This document shows, in pieces, positions 12,094-25,100 of a stretch of 64,000 bases of DNA. The DNA comes from Tigriopus japonicus (lineage: Eukaryota > Arthropoda > Copepoda > Harpacticoida > Harpacticidae): positions 7,279,265-7,343,264 of the forward strand of contig CM021319.1 of assembly GCA_010645155.1 (NCBI GenBank). The letters run 5' to 3'. Position 1 is the stretch's first letter, and every line of letters begins with the position of its first letter. The position numbers and the translations under genes were made by a program. The notes beneath the pieces are model-generated. The model did not search any database and was not told the origin of the DNA. It saw nothing but the letters and a program-made list of their open reading frames with translations.

Positions 12094-15000
12094 AGCATTT
12101 CCTCACATTGGTTGATCGCCACCTCCCTACCTTACGTTTCTCCCTGAGGACGTTCGCACACACTCTATACACCTCTAAGTGCTCGAACCATTGATCAAGG
12201 TGTGATCATAATCAGACTTTCGACCTGTTACTCCCAGTTATCTTAATCCGATCAAATTGAAAGCAATGTTGTGTTGCATGATGTTCTCATGCCTGCCTTG
12301 ATCACCTGGGAAAATCCTTGACCGACCGAACGACCGACCGACCGATGTTCCTAATGAGAATCCACCGAACCTTTCTCGACTCCCACTCTGCCTTAAGTCT
12401 CACGCTAACGAGAACAAGAAACCATCCCGAGAATCAATCGGAATGGGTTGAATAAAAACGAGATCAGACGAAAAACCATTTCATTTTTTTGTGAGCTTTT
12501 CCATTGGCCCCCAAGCATCTATCTATCCATTGTAGCTAGGTTCACTGTCTGCCTTCCTCCTCCTACTCTTTAGTAACGCATCCGAGACAACGTGCTCCTG
12601 CCATAACATCATCTTCAAAACACCTGCATCGAGTTTCTTTCAATGTGGAATACAAAAGATCCCTGCGGTTGCAGAAGAATAGAGCTCAAACACATAACTT
12701 ATTCTTCGCCTGATAGTTTAAGAGCAACTGAAGGTGAATCGCTCACTCCCTGCTTGATACGAAAGCGGGCATCATCTTGAGCAAAACCCAAGATTTCAAA
12801 GACAATCTTAGAGTAGAACTGATTAAGGCAACGTACTTATAGAATATTTGAAGTTATGGCCAATCTAATGTAAAGATGGTCGATTTTTTAAACTCGTTCA
12901 TTTGGAGGAGATTTTCAATTCCTTACTTATGTTTAATAGAGTCATCATTAGAATATTTGATCAATCATTAAGCTCTGGAAGTAGTTGGTCTCCTTTGTTT
13001 CTAACTTTTGGTTTCCTTCAATGCCTAAATAAAAGTACGACTACGAGTAGGATTAAAGACATTTCATATGTGCACTTATGTAGAAAATTTAATATGTGAT
13101 ATTATTTTAAATCTGCTCATAACGTACTTTGCACGGATCGAAATATACATTTATTATGTATAACGTTCCTCGATATAAGAATGACTCGTCATATGGGAAT
13201 AATGCTAGTGCTGACCGACAATAGTCTTATTTCTAGTTAAGACATTACTTCCAATTAACTGAGTTGTCTACGAACCACCGTAATCAATTTAATTCATAAA
13301 AAAATGTATTAGAAAGAGTGTTGAATAAACCAATTACTGATTTTTTTGTTCAAATGGGTTTGAGGAATTGTGCATTGGATGTTTCAGTTACCTACAATTC
13401 AATTTCACGTTCCCTTCCTAAACCTTTCCAAGTTTATTGGTAGTCATACATCCTCATAGGTATTTCATGAATGATTTATTAACAAATCAATCCTAATTTG
13501 TGATCTAAATAAGTACAAACACTTATAATTGCCTTACAAACTGTTTTTTGGTCTCAAGAGACAAACTAGGTCTGAAGCGTAGAAACTTAGTTCGAATGTG
13601 ATGTCTTTACTATCGTCCAATGAAGACTGGAAAAAGGATCATCCCATCATTATTAATAAAATATTGCTTCTCATTTACCTGAGGGTGCTTGCTGAATCTA
13701 TACTTGAACAATGTGATCATTTACTCATTACTGTAAGTTCCTCGTTGCGAATTGTACTCTAACTCGTCAACATCCTGTGGTTCTTAGTTGAAAAATACGA
13801 AGTTAAGCACAAAACTTCAGTCTTCTCATCTGTCTACTGTTTTAGCCAATAAAAATCGGCAACTTCAATCAACAGGACACGTGATTGGTCAATGGGTGAA
13901 TCCGGTCAACCGCTAAAATGTAATCCACTTCTTTTTGACCACTTTCAAGTTCTTGACTTAAAACTGATGCAAGGCTCAACTTGTTTGAACCTACTTGGAA
14001 CATCTAAGATACTGCTATCCCCTCTAGACACCTCTGTGCTTTCAAACTTGTAAAGAGCAACAAAGAAAGACGAGGGCACAAAAGATAAACAATAAACACT
14101 TAGTCAAGTGTTTTCGGTTTTGCCCACTAAATAGATTCGTTGTTGAATGAATCGCAATTCATCAATCTTTTGCCACCTCTCTCTCAACCACACACCTAAC
14201 ACTTGCTTGAATAGAACCATTGGCAGTCATAAAACAGTTCAGAACACGCTGAGGATTCCTGGAATGCCAACGGGGAAATTCCAATTACATATTCATTGAA
14301 TTCGAATTGGGAGAGAAATTTCGGAATTGGCGTGAAAATGTATATTCCCAATTTGATGGATCTGAAGGCAACCCATAATATTGGATTAGAAATCAACCAC
14401 GTCCCTCCAAAGACAGGCTTGTAATCCCTTTTAAGGTCCCAAATTTCCAGGTTTTCAGGCACTATTAACGCTCTATCGTTTGTAGTGGGTTTCCAGATCA
14501 AGGGGGTTGAAAACCCGGTCAATGTGAATGTGCCCAAGAACCCAATATGGCTTGGCGGGGCCGATATTCTCATGCAAAAACAGCCTCTCTCTTTCTTTCT
14601 CTTCTCGACATGTCCTAGGTTGTTCTTTTTTAGAACGCCTTGATTACCCCTTGGCACTATTAAAGTGAGGTATTTGGTCTGGTTGTTCAAAGCAGGCCAC
14701 TGGAATACCTGAGGTACTATAGACACATGTTCCCTCGAACCTAAAGCACATGCCTATAAACGAATTTAGTGATCGGTTGCCCTAATCTATTGCCATTTGA
14801 TTTGTCGTCCAACGAAGGGAACAACTTTGAGGAGCGAGCTCTTGGTCGAGGCATGCTCAAGATTTTTATTGACGGCCACCATAATTTCTTTCCACCCACA
14901 CAATTGAGTGCGAGTCCGAACAACCAACCATTTCCATGGGAATCCCAGGGTCAATCGCCCGTCCATTGGCCAGCATATTCAAGATTGGCAGCATCGGTTT

Positions 15001-15186
15001 CATCGACTAGTCTCACTCATTAGGAAAAGTGAGCAAATTTCGTACTTCCTTATAAGATCTTAAACGTTTCAAGAGAAGAAACTTTCCTCGAGTAAAACCT
15101 AAACAACAATGCACTCAGAAATTTGAAATATCCTGATATTTCTGTTTCTCCATGGGAGTGAGTGCTTCGTACTCACTTCATATTAA
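12094..15186. other. Gene-poor DNA downstream of the bHLH gene
   Basis: A short ACCG-type tandem repeat (12321-12344) is present and the rest is AT-rich. A 176-codon minus-strand frame at 14196-14726 shows no domain I can name. I find nothing else I can support. Confidence 0.5.
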
Positions 15187-15194
15187 ATTATTAT

Positions 15195-15989
15195 CAGGGC
15201 CACCAGATAGATGTAAATTACATTTTACAATGTAATTACCAAAATCTGCGATTTTTGTCCAAAATTACATAAATGAGGAAAAAATTAAATAAATGTGCAA
15301 AAATTTCCTGTTTTGATGGATATGATATGGAAAATTGTCTGATTTCACGTCAAAGGCAAGATAAAGAAGCAAAAAGATAGTGTTTTAAATTTTTTAACAG
15401 GTATATTTAGTTAATCCTCAGGCCCGCTGGAATGTTTTAAGTGGTATTTTATATTGTTGTCACAAACAATGTGCAATTTTTGTCGAAAACTACAAAAATA
15501 TGGAAAATTTCGAAAGAATGTAGAAAAAATGCCTCTTCCGTTGAGAGTGATCAACAAAAAGGATGTCAAAAATCAAAATAAGAATAGAAGCTGTTATATT
15601 TGCAACAATTGTGACAAAATATGGTCATTTTAGCATCTTTTCCTACCTATGAAATAAAATTTAGATGATGCAAGTACATAAAAGGGCAGTTTTTAGGCGA
15701 TATAGTGATATTATTAATAATACCAAAAAAATCCAATTTTGTTACGTCATTTCTCAAAAAAACACCAAAAATAATACGTTTCGGCAAAATATTTTGCATA
15801 AATTTGGTGGCCCTGATTGTACCACACTGTTTTTATGTTAATAAATGAGAAAAAGCTTTAAATACAAACTTACCAAACAACCAAAAAAACTACCAAAAAA
15901 TCCGATTTCATTACATTATTTCCAAGAAAAACTACCAAAAAAAAAATACATTTTTTGGCAATTTTTTTTACCAAAATTTGGTGGCCCTG
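15195..15989. mobile_element. hAT-superfamily non-autonomous element, Ac-type duplication
   Basis: The left end starts CAGGGCCACCA and the right end is TGGTGGCCCTG, an 11-bp perfect inverted repeat. The identical 8-mer ATTATTAT flanks both ends (15187-15194 and 15990-15997). It fits the hAT duplication, and its nTnnnnAn pattern is like that of Ac/Hobo-type elements. The 795-bp body is very AT-rich, with recurring ACCAAAAA and AATTTTTGTC words and no transposase. A second copy of the right end, ATTTGGTGGCCCTGATT, occurs internally at about 15802-15818, so the right-hand 170 bp appear to be duplicated in tandem. Confidence 0.8.
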
Positions 15990-17824
15990 ATTATTATTTA
16001 TAAAATGTACGTACACTCAGAAAGTTTGAGTGAATAATTTTTAGTAGGCCTTTATGTGCGTGGGATAATGTTTTAAAACATTTATGTATTTAAACGAAGC
16101 TGGAGTTAATGCACTTGACTTCGGTGAGCATTAGTATTGGTCCATGGGCGAAGATATCTTGAGCTAGTTTATGAAAAGATGGTGTCAAAACTTACACTTC
16201 TCGGGGATCCCGCCCAGCCAAGCGCCCATTTCTCATGTCCGATAATTAGTTTCCACACCTTTGAGTTCAAAATGGATTTCTGTACCTTGGCCAAGTGTTC
16301 AAAGGCATTCATTTATGCAAATCATGTTGAAGCTGATACAATGTTTTAGCCACGGTGACATCACTAATACAAATTCTAGTCCCGAAAACCAGTTTGGTCG
16401 ATTCATTAAGGACTCTTTAAACTTTGAAGGGTTATGATATAGACATATTCAAGAAGAGGAGTTTATGACTTGAAATGTCAATGGAATTTTCTTCCCAAGC
16501 AACTTGTTTGTTGAATGAATTAATTACTCATGTCGAGTCAAGGCTAACCGAATTCAAATGATAAATACCTTCCAGCTTCTGTAATTTGTCTCCGGTCCGT
16601 GAACGTTTTTTTCACTTTACCCGAAAGTTTAACTCTCCCCCTTCCCCCTTCATTCTTTAGTGAAACTTCTGCTCAATCCACACACACATTCACTTGGGCT
16701 CTCAAGTTCATTCTTGAGTTTTTGTTCCCGAGTGCTAACCACAAATACCAACACGAACACTCATTGACGCCTCTTTAGAAACGGACCCCGACTACTCTCA
16801 AAATTTCCCGTGGCCATGAAGTCATCTTCAAATGAGGGTGATTTCAACGCTTTGCGCTTCAAGGGAGATCGGAAGGTGCCGGATCAGTGTACGGAATTCG
16901 ATTTTGAGAGTGACTTGCAGTCACAATTCTAGATCCGTTGTCCATATTTCACCATTTTGACCGCGAAGTGCAATGCACAGAGGGTTCTTGAGGCAATTTT
17001 TCAAGACTTCATGGCCATGGCAAATGAATTCATTACTTGAAGCTTCCTCTGTTTGAATCCATTGAGGTGATGGAATCATGATGAGCCTCTTCGGGGTTGA
17101 TTATGGTGATGCCTTTTCTTTACTTTAGGGTTCTAGGTAATAAATTATTTTGATTCGAACCAATGGCTTCCAGTTATCGATGTGATAACATTCCGACCAC
17201 TTTTTCCAAGTGAGAACGATAAATGAGAGGCCAAGACAAATATGGTCTTGACAGGGTGCAGTTATCGGCATTTTGAAACGACGCTTGACCCTTTGATTTG
17301 TTTCAGAAGCACTCATACGCAGATTGGAACCAATCAAGACCTCATTAATCATCAACTGGGGCCAAACCTGTCATCTCGGATTCCGTGGAGGTCGTCCGGG
17401 TTGTCACATCAGGATTTCAATATAAATTTCTTCAGGGATCATCGACGTACCGATCAAATGGGTCTATCAGATGAAAACTTTTTATTTTACTTTCCCGCCA
17501 TTCCAATCCACACATGCCAAAAACACTGATAGTTCGGTCAACTTACCTTCTAGGCGATCACTTTACGATTATTAGATCAATTCCAGTAGTGCAACTTGAA
17601 ATTGGACTCAAACTCAATGAATGACGGCTAAGTCGTTTTGGGTGATGGTCATCTATTCAGTTAGTCTGTCAGTCAGTGTCCGGATTTTTGGGTTGGTGGT
17701 CACTTGGTATTCTGAATTCTGGATGAAGAAGCTGTCTGACGAGACAAATAGAACTCCCCGAGGCCGTTCGTGGCATAAATGATGGGTTTACGGATTGGTG
17801 GGCATCACGTCCAAAAAGAAGTGG

Positions 17825-17859
17825 GAGAGAGAGAGAGAGAGAAAGAAAGAAAGAGAGAA
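17825..17859. repeat. GA/GAAA microsatellite
   Basis: A run of alternating G and A turns into GAAA units. Simple-sequence repeat, likely length-polymorphic. Confidence 0.9.
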
Positions 17860-19102
17860 GTGTCAGAAAACGCACACACACACATACGGCAGATATGTAC
17901 CTTGTATGTGTGTCCAACAACACACACGTGTGTCTCACATGCTGTAGTAAATCAGTCCACAATCTTAGAGAATAGGGGGATGGAAATCAAAGTCACCTCT
18001 AACCCGTAAAATGACACCTGACAAATGCCACTTAAAAGTCCTTTAAAAATACCCCACCTTCAAGAAAAAGATGGGGAAATGCTTTTTGTGCTCGGCATTT
18101 TTTGAGACGACTGCAAGTCATGTCATGTAAGAATGTGTAATTCCAGGACAACAACAAAAGCCACCTGTCTTGAATCCCTTTCAAAGGTCATCGCAGTGCA
18201 AATAGATCCCTACAATTATCGTGTGGTTCTGTTCTATTCAGGCGGTCATGCCAACAAGCTCCTCCGACTCAATCATGTTACCCTGAAAAGCGGGGCTTAT
18301 TCAGACCAATCAAGGGGTCATGAAGCCATGATATGTATGAAATATTCAGCAACGACAAGCTGATCCGTCATTCAACGACTAGTTGGATCGTGCGATAGTA
18401 AGGTTAGACTTAAAGCAGATGATTTTGCTTAAAACAATCCAATGACGAGGCTGGGAACACGTTGATAATCTGCGCCGAATCAGGGAAAACGAGGACCTCC
18501 TTCAAAATTAGAGGGCTTCCACGCCGAAATAAATTCTTTGAATCCACAATCACCTTGAAGTCCATGTGTTTTCAAAGATCTCTGGATTTTCTTTGCCAGA
18601 TTGTATCTCTTCTGAGTTTGGTCATTCAAGGAAAATAGTACGGACTTATTTCTGTTGATTTGGGTTGAATTTGGAGCGTACAACGTAATCAGGCTGAGGA
18701 TCCCTTTGAAGGGTGACCGAAATGGCGAAAACAATATGAATATTCGAAACCCATCAAACCAGTTCGAAGTGTCAGAGGTGTGGGATGGAAAAGTAATTAT
18801 TCACTCTCAAGGAGTAATATGCCCAATGGTATGCAGATGGCCTCAAATAATTAATTTTCATCCCTCTGAATAAAACATGCAACTCTAAGTAGCTGACATT
18901 TTCGTGGCCACTTCCAATCAGATTGATAAAAGGCGGTGAGCAGTCAGGTTGGATGAAGAGTAATTAATCAACCTTGTCGAGAGTATTTCATAATGAAATG
19001 CTCGAAACCCGCAATGACAAAGAAATATTAAGGCCACCTAGATTTGGGATGTGGGTGGACTTTCCGAAGATCCAGGCCTTAAAAAATATAGGTGGTCCAT
19101 GT

Positions 19103-19121
19103 ATGGATGGATGGATGGATG
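19103..19121. repeat. ATGG microsatellite
   Basis: Nearly five perfect ATGG units in tandem. Confidence 0.9.
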
Positions 19122-22100
19122 AACATGAGCATGAAACGCGGAGGGTAAAAAAGCTATTTTGCCTCAGACAGATACAAGGATCCTCCCAAAACCGTCTTTT
19201 GAAACCTAGGAGCACGCAGTATTTGGCAATCTAACAGGATGAAGAAGAGCACATACACTAGCACATAAAGAACTTAAAAGTTAAATAAAATGATCCCCTG
19301 ACACGACTTGGTCCTTGCATATTCTCTGCTCAACAATTAAGGAGCTTCTTTTTATAGTAAAAAAACTGAGGTGCTAGGGCAAATTCGAACATTCTTGAGT
19401 GTGATCATTTATGAAAAGTCATTAATCACAAGGAAATCAAATAAAACTTCTTTTCCTGTGTTACAACAACAAGAGATGGAAACAATAAAAACGCCAAACG
19501 CCCATTACTGTTAACTCTCATGTGAATAAATCAAGGCATAAACCGACACCCTGATCCCTGAAAGCCTAAAACAGCATTACCAGTTTTGGCGGCAACAATC
19601 TTTTCTAGTCATACGAGACTGGAAATTCATTCAACCCTAAGAAGATGTGTCCATATTCCACAACCATTGGTTTAGTGCCCCCCTGTTGTGATAAAGTTGT
19701 CGATTTTTATCGCAGTCCGACGTTTACGAACATTTCTGGGCGGTCATCTTGAGAGCCCTAAAAACAAGGTGGGAGAAGCAAAAAACGAAGCAAGGTGTCA
19801 GAATTTGCCAACTCGGCAAACAAACGTCGACCTCAACATTGAGTTTTAAGCAAGGTTACTCTCATGCAGTCTCGGTTTCTTGCTCGTTTGTGCACTATGA
19901 ACTGAATAATTCAGTCCGGAACTTGAACTTTCTGATTGTTATCGTGGATTTCTCTCCCGTTAGAGCGTGGATTTTGAGTGCGGTGTTGACCCGAGTTTGA
20001 TGATTTTTTGCCCGCATTTCATCATTCATGTGTCGATCAAATGATCCCCGCACACTTCATTGATTCACTGAAGTGATCGGAATTCCATCAAGACCATGCC
20101 ACGAGCTCACAGGCATTCAACCATCGCCAACCATTCCCTCAACACACCAAGCAACCGTGCCTGCTTTAAAGTGAATTAATTCGCTTCTGATCCACGATCA
20201 ACTCTGGACGTAGCACGTCAACTCTCCCAATTTCCGACCAAGTTCATCCAAGCATAATTAATTATCCCAAGCTAGAAATCACTTCGATCCGAATCTCATT
20301 ATAACAACACTTCCTTTGTCGTGCGGTACAGGTGTAGTTTGAAAGTCTAACAAGCCGTGCCGGGGCTCATTTACGAGTTTAACGTTTCACTGAATCCGAA
20401 TTTCACCTCCCTGTTGTTGAGAGCCCTTGCAGTTAATTTTCAAAACACGGCTTTGAAGAGACGACAAGCTAGACAACCATTGAAAATGAACTAGAAAGGA
20501 ACGATGGACATGGGAAAGTTGGGTCCAACAATGTTCATATCATAACCATTCGTCCGCTGATAAAGTGACGATGAGGCTGTCAGAAATTTGAGCTGGAATC
20601 GGGATACTCTTGAGTCCACAACCCACGTTTGGATTTATCATTGATCAAGCAGCCACCAATCTTGCACACCCTGTCCACAATTCCCGTCAAGCACTGGAGA
20701 ACACAGGGATTTCAAATTACCAAGGCGGATAAATTGATGCTGAATTCGAGACTTTGATGAGATCTTGGGTTTGATTGTTGGGTAGCTGGTCAAGCAGACT
20801 TGCCACATGTGTTCGTAAATTCTTGACCAAGTGGGCAGTTAAGCATAGAACATCTGCACAAAGAGGCCCTAATCTGTTATATGTTTCATTTTGTGTTAAT
20901 TTTGTAAAAAATAATTCTGTTAAGGGTAAATCTTCACAGTTTTGCGTCACAAAGTAATTGGTAACAATGGCTAAATTCTCAAAGGGTCGCATGTTAACTC
21001 CACTTATTTAAGGATGACTCAACGATTTCAAATGCCCTCGAAATATTTAAAATGCACGAGTATCCCCAAATTAAGAAAATTTTCAAGTTTTTCGTCTGAG
21101 TTCGTACTTTCAACAGTGTTTCAAACTCTTGATGATCTGAGATTTGAATTTTTCATCTCAAAGAACCTAAAAATTTTTTTGCTACATAAATTCCACCGAG
21201 AGGCAAAAAATACAGAAATATATTCAAGTGGGTATCAGATTGGCTTCCTTAAATTTGCAAAAAAACTTTTTTCTTGGCTACCCGTTCTATGGGCAAGAGA
21301 TCTGATTTACTGGAGCACTAGGTTAAAACATGGTCAGACTTTTGGGAGCAGATAACATCAGAGCAATGAATACTTAATCAGTCACAAAGCCAAATATGTC
21401 ATATAAATAGATGTAAAACTGCCCATTCCCGACGCTGACGCAGCACATTTGCGTTGAGGGATTGCCAGAAAAGTAGCTTTTAGCGGAAGCCTTTTTTAGA
21501 AAGAGAGGGGGCATATTTTTTTCTCTCTCTTGGACTCAATTCCATGCAAAGCCTTGCCAAGTCATTTTGTTAGGCGTGGCAAAATTTGACACAAACTTCT
21601 TCTGTTTCATCGTCTCTCTGAAGTCGTTTTTCTCTCTCTTGCCGTGTATTTAGAAGGGCCTTGCCCAATGAGAACACAAAGTGGTAGCTCCCATTAAAAT
21701 TCTGGTTTTTACACCTGAAAAATTATGATACAGACTAGAAGTTGACTCAACCGGAGTTGCCTTCAAAACCGAGTATTTGATTCTGATTCATTATCCAAAA
21801 ATGTAAAGTTGAGTTGTTCTAAAAACAGATGCGTGATTAGAGATCCCATGGCTCATCTCGGAAGTACGTATTCACTCATTTTAAAAGCTTCTCCAAAACG
21901 GGAGCGGTTCTGTTCCATTTTTTGTGTCATTTGATGTTGCCGCAACCCTTACCGGGTCAAAGCCCTCTTGGACTTTTTCTCTAAAGTCTTCTGTTTTTTA
22001 CTATGATGACCATTTGTCAGAGTGTTGTTCACGATTTGACTTTATTTGGGCAGACGACTATCAAATCCTATCTACTGGAACTTTCGGCTCATATGACACT

Positions 22101-25100
22101 TTACACTTCTTTCGCCCTCTCAACTCTTTATCCAAACAAAAATCTGCCCATCCATTGTGGACTTCTAAATTTAAGACAACTGATTTGAGGTAGCAACGGT
22201 GCTTTCAAAATCATTCGGTTTATATTCTTTAACACGATTTTAATTCAATTTACACTCTGTCGAAAACTTCTAAAAATCTTGGATCAAATCAATCCAAGTT
22301 TTCAGGTTTTGAATGGAAATTTCCATGTACTAGTGCCAAAATGTATCAACCAACATTAGTCACATTAATCAATTTATTTTTACTTAACTCAAAATGGTAA
22401 CATTATTTTCACCCAATTGTCAAAATTATTTCGATAACAAAAAACATCGAAATTTTACATTTTTTCAAGTGTTCTTTTGGCCGTTTAAGTCTGAAAATAG
22501 CTGTTCAATTGGGTTCATTGTTCAGAGGTCCACGGTGGTTAGTGTCAGGTCAGGTAAAATAATCCTTTTAAAGCTGGAAAATTTGGGGATCGAGTCCATG
22601 ATTTGAATTGACAAGGCGATATGTGGCCCGAACACGAAAACTGACTACCGAACATCGGATGATGGTTCGCTCCGCCACCTTTTCTCTACCATTAACCTTT
22701 TATGTCTTTATTGGACCATTCTCTGGAAACACACGTTCATCCCACTGGATGTATATTCATGTAACAGATTTTGACAGCACTAGATTTCAAATCTAATACT
22801 ACTAGGTGTGGCCCATAGGGAATGGACTATGAAACAAAGAGCTCTCCATCCACCTACTTACAGAACATACCTACAGACCTAGTAGGACGAATCCCAAATG
22901 GAGCTCTTCAAACAGAAATGAGCCGGATGAGTTTTGAACTCCGAAACCGAGAGGGTAAAGAACTAATGCCACTGTTCTCCATTTGAATGGTGTGTGTGTG
23001 AGTCCATAAGGCTATCTGATCGATTTCAAGATCTCTCGGTTGATTTTCTCTTGTTGTCTTCAATTTTGTCACCCGTTGAGAATGGATTCAGGAGCTCACG
23101 ACAAGCTTGAAACTAAGCCAACCAATCCTTCTGCATACGAATATCGTACTTTCAAAAACGAATATCCCGGTTTGATAATCAGAGGTGCTGAGATGGAAAC
23201 GATTCTGGTGCTTCAAACGGGGTAAAGAAAGAAATGCATTTTCGGTGAACTCGTCATTGCCAGTTTTTGCCACGTAACAGGAAATAATTGATTGTTCAGT
23301 CCAATGGAGATAACACTCGAGGATTGTTTTTCACGAAGCGGACTTTGGGTGGTCTTTAGTGTGGAATGACCTCCTTGATAAACTAGACACTTCAAATTAA
23401 GAATTAGTGCCCTGCCCCGGATAATTGGCAATGTATTAGAAGCCCTTAATGGTCTAAATCATGCTCTGAGTGTCATAACTCAGGGTTGGGCTCATGGGAA
23501 CCCCTCAATCCTCAAAATGGTTCGTTGGTTGACTTGATCCGGATTGTGACGAAAATCTTGTGGCCTCAATGAAGACTCTTGAAGGCCTTGCCCACCCACT
23601 CATCATGACTTCTGTGGATGAGATGAAAGAAATATGTGTGGTTGTTATCCGTTGGGTAGTTGGGGATTAGGTGAGAAGTGACTTTGGGGCTTTTCGGAGC
23701 TTATCAGTCAAACCCCAACAAAGTCGACTTGAGTCAAGGCGTGGTTTGTCACAAGTCGACAGAGAAGAAAGATCGAGTTGTTTTTTTCTCCTTCTTCTCC
23801 AAATTCAAACCCATGTTTGATTAGCCTTCACTCATCGAGTCTTTGTGGTTTGAGAAGATAAATCCAGATCTGTTGAGCGATTGAACTCGTAACCCGAGTC
23901 AAATTTGGGGGTTCCTTGTTTTCACTTCAAACGTATCTTTTGAAGACTTCTAAAGGACCGACAACTATTCCTTAACCTCACAATATTGTTTCAAGAATCA
24001 GAAAATTGGGCCATTAGATTGAACGAATAATTAGAGAAATTAAATGAAGTTCTAAAAAATAGGTTAAATAAAGAAGTTGACGTTGGTTTGTTAAAAAACT
24101 TTTCTCTTGGTTAATTCAGCAATAATTTGACGATTCCAAAGCAGCAATTTATCCAGAATAGATTTGTCATGGATGGCAAACCATTTCCAAAACTGGACTC
24201 AAAGTTGTCAAGAAATGGATGTTTGTAGCATGATCGCACTATATTTTATTTACTGTTTATTTTCCCCTTATTTTGATACATTCTTTGGACCCGTTTCCGA
24301 TCCAGAGATTCAGTGAATCCCATTTTTGCGCTCCATCCCATCACTTTGACGATGATGGGTGCTTCCAGGTATCCAGAATGCCCTCTCCAATTGAGGTGTC
24401 ACAAACCCTCGAACGCCCATTTCAATCGGTGCACTGTCCCAAAAAGTGAACAAATCTCAACATGAAAACGACCATTGCTCAACAATAATACTTACCTGCC
24501 CAAAAACCACCGTCCACTTGATTTTCTCAGTGTTAATAAGATTGACGCATTCTGGAATTGAAAGTGCCTCCGAATCTGAATGCGGCAATTTATCAATCAT
24601 CACAAGGTTCGAGGGCATTTCCACCTTATTGATCGCTGACTCAAGTAACTAAAACTAATGATATTAAAAAAAAAGTTTAATGCTCTTTTTAAAACACCTT
24701 CTGAGGAGGTTAAGAATGGTCGAAAATTAGGAATTGTGTCAGTGAATCTTTAATGACAACAGCATCACTCGCCATAATTGGAGGGAAACTGTTGATTGTC
24801 GAGATTGGAGATTGAGGGGCCATTCCATTCCATTCTACTCTTGCATTCCGCAGGGGTTCGTTCAAGCTGCTCTGTGTTGCACTTGCAATCCACACGAATA
24901 ATCCTAAGATCATCACTGATGTCATAGGTTTATGACTTGCCCTTCGCTTATTTGACCACATCTGGAGACACTTTTGGGCTGGTTTTTTACCACTATGCTC
25001 TCCATTTTTGGGATTTAAGTCACCAGGGCTATAAACGATATCGTCGCTGATCTTGAATCATTTCTTGAGATATCCGATAACGAAAGTTTTGCTACATTAG

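Noticed and set aside
14196..14726. 176-codon minus-strand frame
   Set aside because: No domain, no transmembrane pattern and no splice partners; length is possible by chance in this DNA.
24710..24961. 83-codon minus-strand frame with an N-terminal basic and hydrophobic stretch
   Set aside because: Could mimic a signal peptide or a GPCR helix, but lacks the expected downstream motifs, cleavage context or partner exons.
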